The notes below the pieces were generated by a model. It had not been told where the DNA came from. It saw nothing but the letters and a program-made list of their open reading frames with translations, and searched no databases. A stretch of DNA of 44,862 bases, from positions 1 to 44,862 of the forward strand of contig CAKSLU010000011.1 of NCBI GenBank assembly GCA_934474225.1, in the 5' to 3' direction. This document shows positions 29,734-38,166 of the stretch, one piece after another. The translations under genes were made by a program, and so were the position numbers. The first letter of the stretch is position 1; each line of letters opens with the position of its first letter. This stretch comes from an uncultured Eubacteriales bacterium (lineage in GTDB: Bacteria > Bacillota > Clostridia > Oscillospirales > CAG-272).

Positions 29734-30867
29734 ATGGTTCATAACAAGCGTTACCGGGTTATGATTATCGGCATCATCGTGATTTGCATTTTCGCTTTTG
29801 CGGGATGCGGAAATGAAAGCACACCCCCGAATCAAACAACGACCGAATCCACAGAGCCGTCAACATCGGCTGCATCCACCGCGCCTGCGGTTTCGCCCGA
29901 AAGCGGGCTTGCCGCGTGGGGGACGACGCTGCATCTGTCCGTGCCGGACGGTGCTGTCGGCGTCAGCGTGACGCGGGCGGTGGTCAATCACCTCGGGCAG
30001 GAGCTGTCGGCGGAATATGATGTGCCGTGCAGCGCCGCGGGCGAGGTGACGCACACGCCGTTCGGCGGTATTTTCGCCGCGCCGTGCCCCGACGGCACGG
30101 TCTATGTCCGCTACAGCCTGGTATACGCCGGCGCGGATGCGCCCGAAGAAGTCACGGTACACAGCGCATTTCCCGACTTTGCAAATTCCGACCTCGCAGA
30201 GCTGCTTGCGGCGGCGCTTGCGGACGGAGATGCCGAGCAGGCGCTGCCGTCCGTCAGCGGCGACACGGCGGGCGACGGCAACGACAAGGTTGTTGCGCTG
30301 TGGCTGACCGAGGACGGCATTCCGTTTCTCACGGCGGACAGCAAAGTCGTGCTTTGCCTTGACGCGTGCGATTCCGCCCGCTATGAGGGCGCGGACATGC
30401 AGGCGCTCGACCTCGGCGACGGGCGGGACGCGATCGTGATTGTGTGGGGGCAGCTGTGGGACATGGCGCTGCAATGCGCCGTGCAGGATGCGGATGGTTG
30501 GCGCGAACTCCCGCTGCCGACGCCTGCCGCGGCGGCGACGCTTTCAGCGCCCTATCGGCTGGACTTCACCCTGCCGGATGGGCAGGCGGTCAGCCTCGAC
30601 GCGCGGGAATTTGACGCCCTTGCCGCTTTCTTCGACGCGGACGGCAAGCCCTATCGGACGGACGGCGCGGTCACCTTCCGCATCGACGCGCCGCACGAAG
30701 TTGTGACGCTCGATGGTCACGCGGCGATTTGCTTCACGGGCTATCCGATTCTGACCGGCATGGACGCGGACGGCGCGCACGAAGCCGACTTTGCTGCCCT
30801 GCCGATGACGCTGTACATCCAAAACGGCGAACTCCGCTACGCCTGCGGCGCGCTGACAGCGGAATAA
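29734..30867 (+). CDS. lipoprotein of unknown function
   Basis: 377 residues. N-terminal signal with lipobox AFAGC, cysteine at residue 25, followed by a T/S/P-rich linker of about 35 residues. The mature part is beta-rich with acidic turns and no motif I recognise. It contains paired similar phrases (for example LHLSVPDGAVGVSVTRAVV and RLDFTLPDGQAVSLDAREF), suggesting two related beta-sandwich modules. ATG 29734 follows AAAGGAGATTTTT. It may be cotranscribed with the HD hydrolase gene; a functional link is not evident. Confidence 0.75.
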   Translation: MVHNKRYRVMIIGIIVICIFAFAGCGNESTPPNQTTTESTEPSTSAASTAPAVSPESGLAAWGTTLHLSVPDGAVGVSVTRAVVNHLGQELSAEYDVPCSAAGEVTHTPFGGIFAAPCPDGTVYVRYSLVYAGADAPEEVTVHSAFPDFANSDLAELLAAALADGDAEQALPSVSGDTAGDGNDKVVALWLTEDGIPFLTADSKVVLCLDACDSARYEGADMQALDLGDGRDAIVIVWGQLWDMALQCAVQDADGWRELPLPTPAAAATLSAPYRLDFTLPDGQAVSLDAREFDALAAFFDADGKPYRTDGAVTFRIDAPHEVVTLDGHAAICFTGYPILTGMDADGAHEADFAALPMTLYIQNGELRYACGALTAE

Positions 30868-30876
30868 AATAAATGA

Positions 30877-30912
30877 AAATACCGCCCGCCGGGAATCCGG
30901 CGGGCGGTATTG
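30877..30912 (+). terminator. terminator of the lipoprotein gene
   Basis: ATACCGCCCGCCGG / CCGGCGGGCGGTAT with GAAT loop (30879-30910), 11 bp after the stop. The following T-run is weak. Confidence 0.75.
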
Positions 30913-30960
30913 ATCGTAACAAGCCCGATTATAAAACAGTATTCGGCAGATTGCATTAAG

Positions 30961-31235
30961 CAAGGCTCCCTCTGACGAGGGGTGAGCTGTCCGAGACGCG
31001 CAGCGTCTCGCGGAGTTTTTCTTCGTCGGCTGAACACCGACGATTTCGCGAGCGAAACCGAAAAACATCCTGGCGGCGACTGAGGGGTTGTTCTTAACTT
31101 TGTAACAATCCCTCCGTCGGCTATCGCCGACACCTCCCTTTGCACAAGGGAGGCTTGGTTAGAACGGCTCAAATGCGGCGGGAGCAAGCCCCGCCCTACA
31201 GATTTGTGCGATTTTTGTAACCCCGGTAGGGGTCA
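30961..31235 (-). repeat. structured dispersed repeat, copy R2
   Basis: Within the 553-bp gap 30868-31420. The core (30961-31156) is bounded by CAAGGCTCCC and GGGAGGCTTG, near-perfect terminal inverted repeats. The extension to 31235 includes GGCGGGAGCAAGCCCCGCCC and GTAGGGGTC, shared with R1. Stem GTCGGC-TATC-GCCGAC (31116-31131) differs from R3 by a paired change. No gene was found here. Confidence 0.85.
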
Positions 31236-31261
31236 TGGCGTCCCGGAACACGATATGTTCC

Positions 31262-31330
31262 TCGGGAGTTTTTCTTCGTCGGCTGAACGCCGACGATTTC
31301 GCGAGCGAAACCGAAAAACGTCCCTCGACG
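31262..31330 (-). repeat. partial copy of the structured repeat core
   Basis: Contains GGAGTTTTTCTTCGTCGGCT, the CGTCGG...CCGACG stem and TTTCGCGAGCGAAA, lacking the outer ends. It lies just beyond R2 in the same orientation. Confidence 0.75.
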
Positions 31331-31385
31331 ACCCGCTTGTTTCGTTGTGAATTTTAGCGATGGCGTTTTGAATCTGTAAATCTGT

Positions 31386-31422
31386 CCGCCCGCCGGGAAA
31401 TTCGGCGGGCGGTGCTTTTTTT
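31386..31422 (+). terminator. hairpin with T-run at the end of the ATPase gene
   Basis: CCGCCCGCCG / CGGCGGGCGG (31386-31395, 31403-31412) followed by TGCTTTTTTTA, which is a plus-strand terminator pattern. For the minus-strand gene ending at 31421 it offers only a hairpin without a U-run. Confidence 0.6.
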
Positions 31423-32416
31423 ATAGACCGAGGCGGGCGAGGAGCGCGTCGCTCTCGGCGTTCACGCGGTCGTAGTTGACAAAGGGACGGTAGGTGGCTT
31501 CAATCTCGTCGTGAATGGCGAGGCAGGCGGACAGCTCCTCGACCGCGCGGGCGACGAGGTTGTCGCTCTCCGCCCTCGCGTAGGCAACGAAGTCAGGCAG
31601 CGGTGACCGCAGAAGCGCGGTCGCCGCCTCGGTGGGCTTGTCGTCGCCGCCGCAGAGCGTAACGCCGGCGGCGGGGAGCAGGATGCAGCGCGGCACCTCG
31701 GGCATGACAAAGCCGCCGAGCAGCGTGACCGCCCTGCCCTTTGCCATCCGCGCCGCCTCGCGCAGGATGGCGGCGCCCGCCGCGCCGCCGTAGCGCCGCA
31801 CGCCGGAAAGATGCAGCGTGTCGGTGTAGTCCACCACGCCGCGCGGCGTGGCGGAGGCGGCAAACAGGCGGCGGCTCTCGCCCACGCCCTCACCCGCAAA
31901 GAGCGGCGCGAGCGCCTTGCGCACGGCGGGCATATCCAGCGCCTCCGCCGCCGCATCGGTCGCCTGCACCGTGAGCGCGCGGGCTGCGGCGAGGCAGGCG
32001 TAGGCGCGGGCATAGTGCGCCTTGTTGGCGGCAAAGCGCGCACGCAGCGTTGCCGCCTCGCGCATAAACTCCTCATGCCGCAGAAAATGCCCGAGGTCAA
32101 TGACTTCGTCGCACGCGCCGGGAATCACCGGGTCAATCGAATGCGGCGCGGTGCCGTCGAGCAGCACAACGCCGAGGTCGGGGACGCGCACGGCATCAAA
32201 GCTGTCGGGGTCGCTGGCGCAGCGGAACTCCTCCACGGTATACCCCTTTGCCGCCGCGCGCGCGGCGACCTTGCGCATCAGCGTGTTCTTGCCGACGCCG
32301 GGTCCGCCTTTCAGCACATAGGTATAATGCGGTTTTGCCCACGGCGGCACGATGCCGTCAAAGCGATTGACAAAGCCAAGCCCCGTGTTCGCCCCGGGAA
32401 AATAGGTCGCGTTCAT
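31421..32416 (-). CDS. P-loop ATPase-like protein, PRK06851 family
   Basis: 331 residues from ATG 32416 (AAGGAGGAAACAGG). The start YFPGANTGLGFVNRFDGIV, the P-loop at 37-45 and LGVVLLDGTAPHSIDPVIPG match an uncharacterised Firmicutes ATPase family (PRK06851). The P-loop reads GGPGVGKNT: Asn44 replaces the Ser/Thr that normally coordinates magnesium, so ATPase activity may be altered. The C-terminal half is alanine-rich helical with another nucleotide-domain-like stretch (AVTLLGGFVMPEVPRCI). The biological role is unknown; the gene lies after a two-component system but is separated by a terminator. Confidence 0.75.
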   Translation of the reverse strand: MNATYFPGANTGLGFVNRFDGIVPPWAKPHYTYVLKGGPGVGKNTLMRKVAARAAAKGYTVEEFRCASDPDSFDAVRVPDLGVVLLDGTAPHSIDPVIPGACDEVIDLGHFLRHEEFMREAATLRARFAANKAHYARAYACLAAARALTVQATDAAAEALDMPAVRKALAPLFAGEGVGESRRLFAASATPRGVVDYTDTLHLSGVRRYGGAAGAAILREAARMAKGRAVTLLGGFVMPEVPRCILLPAAGVTLCGGDDKPTEAATALLRSPLPDFVAYARAESDNLVARAVEELSACLAIHDEIEATYRPFVNYDRVNAESDALLARLGL

Positions 32417-32529
32417 CCTGTTTCCTCCTTATGGTGGTTTACACGGAAAGTATATGCAGGATGCGGCGATGTGGTACGCGCGGAGGGGAAAAGATACGTG
32501 CCTCTTTGGCTTCCCCCTTGGGGGAAGGT

Positions 32530-32566
32530 TTAAAGCGGCGGGAGCAAGCCCCCGCCCTACGGTTTG
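32530..32566 (-). repeat. short fragment of the structured repeat
   Basis: GCGGCGGGAGCAAGCCCCCG followed by CCCTACGGTTTG matches the extension of R2 (31170-31206). Confidence 0.7.
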
Positions 32567-32583
32567 CAGAGCGCCTGAACAGC

Positions 32584-32610
32584 AAAAAAGGCGCTTTCGC
32601 GCCTTTTTTG
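32584..32610 (-). terminator. terminator of the two-component system
   Basis: AAAAAAGGCGC-TTTC-GCGCCTTTTTT, symmetric A- and T-runs, 6-30 bp after the kinase stop at 32616. It can act in both directions. Confidence 0.9.
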
Positions 32611-32615
32611 GTTGT

Positions 32616-34076
32616 TTACAATTCAAAATAGAATGTACTGCCCTTGCCGACCTCGCTGGTCACGCCGAACGGCGCGCCCTGCGCGGTGAGGATATTCTTC
32701 ACAATCGACAGCCCGAGCCCCGTGCCGGTGACGGCGCGCTTGTGCACCTTGTCTACCTTATAATAACGGTCGAAGATGTAGGGCAGGTTTTCCTTGTCGA
32801 TGCCCTCGCCGTGGTCGATGACCTCGACCCGCGCGCGGCCGTCTGCCGCGTCGCACAGCCGCACGATCACGGTCTTGTCGTCGCCCGCGTAATTGATGGC
32901 GTTGTTGATGAGGTTGTAGATGACCTGCAGAATGCGTTTCTTGTCGCAGTCGGCAAACCGCTGCCCCACGCTCTCATAGACAAAGGTATACCCCTTGCCC
33001 GCCATCAGCTTGCGATAGCGGTCGATGACCTCCACCAGCAGCGCATCCATGTCGATGTGTTCAATCTCCACCTTCGGCTCCGCGCCGCTCTGGTACTTGG
33101 ACAAATCGACCAAATCATTCACAAGCGAGGTCAGGCGCGCGGTCTCGTCCAGCACGACCTGCATATTCTCGGGCGTGTTCTCGCCCTCGATGTCGCGCAT
33201 CATCTCGCAGTAGCCGGTGATCATCGTCAGCGGCGTGCGTAAATCGTGCGAAATGTTGGCAATCAGCTCTTTCTGCATCTTGTCGGTGCGCGCAAGCTCC
33301 TCCGCCGTGCGGTTCAGCGTGTCGGACAGCTCCACAATCTCGCGGTAGCCGTCGCCGTCAAACTGCACGTCGTAGACCCCCGCCGTCAGCTGCTTTGACG
33401 CGCGGTTCACATCCGTGATCGGGCGGGACAGCCGCTTGGCAAGCGAATTGGCAACAAAACTTGCAATCACGGTCATCGTGAGCGTGACCAGCATCAGCTG
33501 GAGCATCAGCGCGCCCTTGATCATATTGACCGGGGTGATGGCGCTGTCAAACAGCAGAATCAGCGTGCCGCGCGTGGTATCCCGCACCGTGGCATACAGC
33601 AGGCGGTCACGCACATGATAGTCGCCGCCCGAGAAAAACGGTCGGGTCTCGCCGTTTTGAAACCCGGCAAGCCCCGCGCGGTGAAAATAATCGCCGCCCT
33701 GGCTCTGCGCGCGCTGATACAGCTTGGTCAGCGCGTTGTCGCTGATGTTGTGAATCAGGCAGCCGCCGCCGATGTCCGCCGTAGTGGTGAGTTTGCCCTC
33801 TCCGTCAAAGACGCTGATACAAAGCTCGTTGTTCAGCCCGATGCCGTAGACATCGCCGTCAAAATCATCGCTGTCCTCCGCATACAAATCGGCAATCTCG
33901 TTTGCCGCCGAGACCATGCGCCGCTTGGTGACCTCATAGTAAAAACGGTCGAGCAGCAGAATCTGAAAGCCCCAGAGCAGGAGAATCGCCGTCAGCGTGA
34001 ACACCGCAAAGCTGACAAACAGCTTTGCGCGCATGCGCATCACGCGATGCGGCTTTTTTACGGCCTCATGCTTCAT
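32616..34076 (-). CDS. membrane sensor histidine kinase
   Basis: 486 residues. Two membrane segments (VSFAVFTLTAILLLWGFQIL near 25-45, and one near 190-215, LMLQLMLVTLTMTVIASFVA) enclose an extracellular sensor domain; a HAMP region follows (SRPITDVNRASKQLTAG). The kinase core has the H-box ANISHDLRTPL, N-box NLINNAINYAG, G1 DHGEGID and G2 GTGLGLSIVK. It overlaps the response regulator gene by 11 bp, so both are made together. The signal is unknown; the HtrA protease gene directly upstream suggests an envelope cue. Confidence 0.93.
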   Translation of the reverse strand: MKHEAVKKPHRVMRMRAKLFVSFAVFTLTAILLLWGFQILLLDRFYYEVTKRRMVSAANEIADLYAEDSDDFDGDVYGIGLNNELCISVFDGEGKLTTTADIGGGCLIHNISDNALTKLYQRAQSQGGDYFHRAGLAGFQNGETRPFFSGGDYHVRDRLLYATVRDTTRGTLILLFDSAITPVNMIKGALMLQLMLVTLTMTVIASFVANSLAKRLSRPITDVNRASKQLTAGVYDVQFDGDGYREIVELSDTLNRTAEELARTDKMQKELIANISHDLRTPLTMITGYCEMMRDIEGENTPENMQVVLDETARLTSLVNDLVDLSKYQSGAEPKVEIEHIDMDALLVEVIDRYRKLMAGKGYTFVYESVGQRFADCDKKRILQVIYNLINNAINYAGDDKTVIVRLCDAADGRARVEVIDHGEGIDKENLPYIFDRYYKVDKVHKRAVTGTGLGLSIVKNILTAQGAPFGVTSEVGKGSTFYFEL

Positions 34077-34752
34077 CGCTGTACCGATAGCCGACGCCGC
34101 GCAGCGTCACAATATACGAGCTGTAGCGTCCGAGGCTCTTGCGCAGCAGCTTGACATGCGTATCCAGCGTGCGGTCGCCGCCGAAGAAGTCATAGCCCCA
34201 GACCTTGCTGATGAGCGTTTCGCGCGAAAGCGCGATATTGCGGTTGCGAATCATGTAGAAGAGCAGATCGTACTCCTTCGGCGAGAGGCTGACCTCGGTG
34301 CCGTCCACATAGACGCGCCGCGCCGTGAAGTTGACCTCGAGGCCCTCACTCTTGTAGATTTCGGCGGCGGGCTGCTCTGCCGCCTGCGGCTTCTTCGCCC
34401 GCTTTAAGATAGCATCCACGCGGAGCATCAGCTCCTTCGGGGAAAAGGGCTTGACCACATAGTCGTCGATGCCCAGCTCAAAGCCGTTGATTTTGTCGTA
34501 CTCCTCGCCGCGCGCCGACAGCATCAGAATCGGCACATCCGACTTCTTGCGAATCTCACGACAGGCGGAAAACCCGTCAAGATTCGGCATCATGATGTCC
34601 ATAATCACGATGTCGTAGGTGTTGTCGCGGCACTTTTCAATCGCCTGCATGCCGTCCTCGGCAAAGTCCACCTCGTGCCCCTCAAACTTGGCGTACTTGC
34701 CGATCAGCTCGCGAATCTTTTCTTCGTCATCTACCACAAGGATTTTGTACAT
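34066..34752 (-). CDS. OmpR-family response regulator
   Basis: 228 residues from ATG 34752 (GGGGGAACAT); an ATG 18 bp upstream has no site. The receiver domain has the acidic pair D8/D9, phospho-acceptor D52 (IVIMDIMMPNLDG) and K in VVKPFSPKEL. The C-terminal winged helix (VSLSPKEYDLLFYMIRNRN, then GGDRTLDTHVKLLRKSLG) binds DNA. It is the partner of the overlapping histidine kinase. Confidence 0.94.
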   Translation of the reverse strand: MYKILVVDDEEKIRELIGKYAKFEGHEVDFAEDGMQAIEKCRDNTYDIVIMDIMMPNLDGFSACREIRKKSDVPILMLSARGEEYDKINGFELGIDDYVVKPFSPKELMLRVDAILKRAKKPQAAEQPAAEIYKSEGLEVNFTARRVYVDGTEVSLSPKEYDLLFYMIRNRNIALSRETLISKVWGYDFFGGDRTLDTHVKLLRKSLGRYSSYIVTLRGVGYRYSDEA

Positions 34753-34768
34753 ATGTTCCCCCAATCCC

Positions 34769-34796
34769 AAAAATGCCCCGGCAAGGGGGCATTTTT
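34769..34796 (-). terminator. terminator after the HtrA gene
   Basis: AAAAATGCCCC / GGGGCATTTTT with a short loop, 10 bp after the stop at 34806 and 16 bp before the response regulator start. Some read-through is likely because no other room exists for a regulator promoter. Confidence 0.85.
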
Positions 34797-34805
34797 GCGT
34801 GTGTT

Positions 34806-36056
34806 TTACTGTCTTTCGGTCGAGAGCTCAATCTTGGTCTCTGCGGGTTTGTCCTCAATCAGCGTGACGCCGATCTCTTCATACTTGCCGGCGCGGACGA
34901 CCGTCACGGTCACCGTGTCGCCGACCTTGTAGCTCTGCAGTGCGCTCTTGAGCGTTGCGGAGCTGGACACCTCATAGTCGCCGAAGCGAACGATGCGGTC
35001 GCCGTTCTTGAGCCCGGTCTCGCCGCCGTCATAGACATAGATGCCGTAGGAATTGACGCGGTAGCGCATCAGATCCATGTAGTCGTCAATCTCGATATAG
35101 GAGATACCCATAGCGGGACGCCCCGAGACATAACCGTTGGTCATCAGCTCGGACGCAATCTTGTACGCCGTGTTGATCGGGATGGCAAAGCCGAGCCCCT
35201 CGATGTCGCTGCCTGCCGCCTTGGCGTTGACCACAGCGACCAGTTCGCCGCGCATATTGAAGAGACCGCCGCCGCTGTTGCCGGGGTTGATGGCAGCATT
35301 GGTCTGCAGCAGCGTCATCGACTGCCCGGAGACGATGATTTCACGGTCGAGCGCGCTGATAATGCCGTTGGTCACGCTGCCGCCCAGCGAGCCGAGCGGG
35401 TTGCCTACTGCCAGCACTTCGTCGCCGACGACCAGTTTCGAGCTGTCGCCGAGCGTAGCGCAGGGCAGGTCCTTCGCATCGATTTTGACGACGGCGATGT
35501 CCTCCTGCGAGTCCGTGCCGACAAGCGTTGCCTCATATTCGTCGCCGCTGGTCAGGCGCACCGTGATCTTGGTGGCGCCGCTCACCACATGGTTGTTGGT
35601 GATGATATAGCCATCCGCCGTAATCACAACGCCGCTGCCGGCGCCGCTCTGCACATACTGCTCAAAATACGAGCCGTTGACCGTCTGCTCGGTCGTAATC
35701 TCCACAACGGCGGGTCTGACCTTCGCCGCGACCTCGGCATAGGTCATGCCGGTGTCGGACGAAAGCGCCGAACCGGACGCCTGCGGAATGGTTGCCACCG
35801 GCGTGGACACCGCAGGCTGCTGCACCGAGGGTGCAGCCGTCGCGCTTCCGCGCCCGGCAAGCGTTGCGCCGAGCGCGCCGCTGCCCGCGGACAGACCGAC
35901 AATCAAGAGGGCGACTGCCAGATTGCGCAGCACCTTGTTCTTCTTCTTCGGCGGCTTCTGCTCGCCTTCAAAATGCAGGACGACCGGCTCACCTGCGTGA
36001 CGCTCCGCCTCCTGAGAATAACTGTTTTCGGAATTGCCAAATTGATATTCAGCCAT
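34806..36056 (-). CDS. membrane-anchored HtrA/DegP-type serine protease with PDZ domain
   Basis: 416 residues from ATG 36056; a GTG at 36071 would add five. A cytoplasmic start is followed by a membrane segment (LAVALLIVGLSAGSGALGAT, about 45-65), a linker, and the S1C protease domain with catalytic His in IITNNHVVSG, Asp in EDIAVVKI and Ser in NPGNSGGGLFN. A PDZ domain follows (DGGETGLKNGDRIVRFGDYE). It degrades or refolds damaged proteins outside the membrane. It lies immediately upstream of a two-component system on the same strand, an arrangement seen for envelope stress control. Confidence 0.93.
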   Translation of the reverse strand: MAEYQFGNSENSYSQEAERHAGEPVVLHFEGEQKPPKKKNKVLRNLAVALLIVGLSAGSGALGATLAGRGSATAAPSVQQPAVSTPVATIPQASGSALSSDTGMTYAEVAAKVRPAVVEITTEQTVNGSYFEQYVQSGAGSGVVITADGYIITNNHVVSGATKITVRLTSGDEYEATLVGTDSQEDIAVVKIDAKDLPCATLGDSSKLVVGDEVLAVGNPLGSLGGSVTNGIISALDREIIVSGQSMTLLQTNAAINPGNSGGGLFNMRGELVAVVNAKAAGSDIEGLGFAIPINTAYKIASELMTNGYVSGRPAMGISYIEIDDYMDLMRYRVNSYGIYVYDGGETGLKNGDRIVRFGDYEVSSSATLKSALQSYKVGDTVTVTVVRAGKYEEIGVTLIEDKPAETKIELSTERQ

Positions 36057-36159
36057 GATTTTCGACCTCACTTTCCGTTTGTGCTTACAGTATACCCCGC
36101 CATTGTGACGGTTTTATGACAATGCACGGAAAATACGCTGAAAATTTCAAGATAAATTT

Positions 36160-36591
36160 TTACACATTTTTCGCGCGGTCCAGGTAATTCTGCAAAATGA
36201 TTTCGGCGGACAGCGTGTCCACCACGCTCTTGCGCTTTGCGCCGCGCGTGTCGGTCAGATTGAGGATCCGGTGCGCTGCCATCGTCGTGACGCGCTCGTC
36301 GAGAAAGACGACCTCCGCCGCCGTCAGCGGGCGGAGCAGCTCGGCAAAGGCGCGAATCTTGTCCGCGCTCGCCCCCTCGTTGCCGTCCATATTCTTCGGC
36401 ATGCCGACCACAATCACCGTCGCGCCGCGCTCTGCCGCCACGGCGGCAACCTTCTTCGCCGTCGCGCGCATGCCGCCCTCGCTGATGGTGCCGATGCCGC
36501 CCGCGAGAAAGCGGTTCTCATCCGAGACGGCAAGCCCCGTGCGCCGGTCGCCGTAGTCCACGCCCAACACACGCCCTTTGTTTTCTGCCAT
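36160..36591 (-). CDS. ruvX: YqgF/RuvX Holliday-junction resolvase-like nuclease
   Basis: 143 residues, usual length. RNase H-like fold with GVDYGDRRTGLAVSDE at the start, VVGMPKNMDGNEG in the middle, VFLDERVTTMAA and the late DTLSAEIILQNYL. Members act in pre-16S rRNA 5' end processing. ATG 36591 follows AAAGGACAAACT. It starts 20 bp after the methyltransferase stop, so it is probably the last gene of the toxin-antitoxin/methyltransferase transcript. Confidence 0.95.
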   Translation of the reverse strand: MAENKGRVLGVDYGDRRTGLAVSDENRFLAGGIGTISEGGMRATAKKVAAVAAERGATVIVVGMPKNMDGNEGASADKIRAFAELLRPLTAAEVVFLDERVTTMAAHRILNLTDTRGAKRKSVVDTLSAEIILQNYLDRAKNV

Positions 36592-36611
36592 AGTTTGTCC
36601 TTTCCGGCGGC

Positions 36612-37367
36612 TCAGCCGATGCTGCCGATGTACGCCACGGTATGGTTGGGAATCGTCAAAATGCCGTTTTCGGCAGATGCGTCAAACAGGCGGTCCAGCG
36701 CGTCCATATACGCGGCAAAGCCCGCATCCCCCGCCTTTAACGAATAGGAGGCGGACAGGCAGCGCGCCGTGAATTTTTCCCGGTTCATGTGCAGCGGGTG
36801 GTCAAACGCGACGCGCGCGTAGCCGCCGCCGAAGAAGCGGGCGATGCGCGCATCGTCCCGGGTAAGCCCGTTGTTGAAGCCGTGATAGTCCGGGCAGTGC
36901 GCCGCAAGCACGCGGCTAAGCTCCCGCTTGAATACGCTCTCGGGGTCGCGGCTGTTCCAGAGCAACACCGCTTTGCCGTCTTTGCGCAGAATGCGCCTGC
37001 ATTCCGCCGCAAAGCGGTCCGCGTCAAACCAGTGAAACGCCTGCGCCACGGTCACATAATCCACCGAAGCGGGCGCAAGCGTGGTGTTTTCGGCATTGCC
37101 CGCCACAAGATGAAAGTTTGCACAGCCGCGCAGCTCGTCCGCGCAGACCGCGCGCATGTCTGCGTTCGGCTCCACGCCGAAGACCGTCGTGCCGCGCTCA
37201 AGCAGCAGCGCCGCAAACTTGCCCGTGCCGCAGCCGATGTCTGCGACCGTCGCGCCCGCAAGGTCCGCAAAGCGGTCATACAAATATTCGATAAACGCGG
37301 GCGCATAGCCGGGTCTCCCCGCGGCATAATCCTTTGCGCGCCCGCTGAATTTTTCGGTTGCGTCCAT
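36612..37367 (-). CDS. class I SAM-dependent methyltransferase
   Basis: 251 residues. The SAM-binding motif I is VADIGCGTGKFA (41-52), followed by GVEPNADM (motif II) and VDYVTVAQAFHWFD (motif IV region), the FHWF stretch being typical of the methyltransferase-11 group. The substrate is unknown. ATG 37367 follows AGGAGCACTT and lies 8 bp downstream of the antitoxin stop, suggesting cotranscription. Confidence 0.88.
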   Translation of the reverse strand: MDATEKFSGRAKDYAAGRPGYAPAFIEYLYDRFADLAGATVADIGCGTGKFAALLLERGTTVFGVEPNADMRAVCADELRGCANFHLVAGNAENTTLAPASVDYVTVAQAFHWFDADRFAAECRRILRKDGKAVLLWNSRDPESVFKRELSRVLAAHCPDYHGFNNGLTRDDARIARFFGGGYARVAFDHPLHMNREKFTARCLSASYSLKAGDAGFAAYMDALDRLFDASAENGILTIPNHTVAYIGSIG

Positions 37368-37375
37368 AAGTGCTC

Positions 37376-37660
37376 CTATCTGTTTACCGGCACAAACTCA
37401 AGCTTGAGCCGCATGCCCATGCCGTCAGCAAGCCTTTGCAGTGTCCGTAAGGACGGGTTGGCGTTGCCGTTTTCAAGTTTACTGATGTCAGCCTGTGCAA
37501 TACCGGTGCGCTCTGCCAAATCCTTTTGTGTAAGCCCGGACGCTTTTCTCGCATCAAGCATAGCCTGAACAATGGAAAACTCCGCTTCAAGTGCGTCGTA
37601 TTCTTTTTTGAATTCTTTATTCTGAAGCTGTTCGTTTACAAAATCCTTGTAATCGGTCAT
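37376..37660 (-). CDS. HigA-type antitoxin, XRE helix-turn-helix
   Basis: 94 residues from ATG 37660 after GGAGGAGAATTGAT. The N-terminal part is helical and charged (NEQLQNKEFKKEYDALEAEF). The C-terminal XRE domain reads ARKASGLTQKDLAERTGIAQ then ISKLENGNANPSLRTLQRLA. It starts one base after the toxin stop. It would bind both the toxin and the palindromes in its own promoter. The toxin-first order is usual for HigBA. Confidence 0.88.
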   Translation of the reverse strand: MTDYKDFVNEQLQNKEFKKEYDALEAEFSIVQAMLDARKASGLTQKDLAERTGIAQADISKLENGNANPSLRTLQRLADGMGMRLKLEFVPVNR

Positions 37661-37661
37661 A

Positions 37662-38015
37662 TCAATTCTCCTCCCTGTCCAAATATTCATTTCGGTATTT
37701 CTTTGCAAGCTCTATTTCATTTTTGGGGGTTCTCTGCGTTTTCTTGACAAATCCGTTTGTGAGCACGATTCTTCTGCCGATCACGAAAAAATAAAGCACT
37801 CTCGAAATGTCTGAACCGGCCTGTGCTCTGATTTCAAATATTCCGTCGACAAGATGTTTCGAATACGGCATGCGCAAAGCCGTTCCGTTTTGCGCTAACA
37901 AATTGATTGTTCGGATGAGCCGCGCGCGCATTTTATCATCAACCGACAGAAGAAATTCTTTCACCGGTTCACTGCCGTCCGGCTTATCATAAAAAACGAT
38001 CTCAAATTCCTGCAT
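37662..38015 (-). CDS. HigB/RelE-type toxin (Gp49-like)
   Basis: 117 residues from ATG 38015 (MQEFEIVFYDKPDGSEP). A more upstream ATG at 38057 lies on the -10 box and cannot be used. The core IFEIRAQAGSDISRVLYFFV, then FVKKTQRTPKNEIELAKKY, fits the phage Gp49-like/HigB family, whose members cleave mRNA at the ribosome. It is first gene of a unit with the antitoxin. GC content is clearly lower than in flanking genes, suggesting acquisition. Confidence 0.88.
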   Translation of the reverse strand: MQEFEIVFYDKPDGSEPVKEFLLSVDDKMRARLIRTINLLAQNGTALRMPYSKHLVDGIFEIRAQAGSDISRVLYFFVIGRRIVLTNGFVKKTQRTPKNEIELAKKYRNEYLDREEN

Positions 38016-38035
38016 ATTATTGTTTCTCTGAATAT

Positions 38036-38085
38036 AGGATTTATCCCTTATTCTCATTATATAGGATATATCCTAATTTGTCAAC
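38036..38085 (-). promoter_or_regulatory. toxin-antitoxin promoter with two palindromic operators
   Basis: On the minus strand: TTGACA (38085-38080), a 17-bp spacer, then TATAAT (38062-38057), both consensus-quality. A perfect palindrome AGGATATATCCT (38064-38075) fills the spacer. A second, AGGATTTATCCC (38036-38047), lies 28 bp downstream near the transcription start. This layout fits repression by the antitoxin. Confidence 0.85.
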
Positions 38086-38166
38086 AGGTTTTCTTATATT
38101 GCATACGCGCCGCTGAATTGCATGGTCTTTTACGCTGCAGCAAGGCGGCATGCCGCATCGCGGAAT

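Noticed and set aside
30961..31156. Classical MITE with target-site duplication
   Set aside because: Terminal inverted repeats are present, but I could not find matching flanking direct repeats, so I call it only a dispersed structured repeat.
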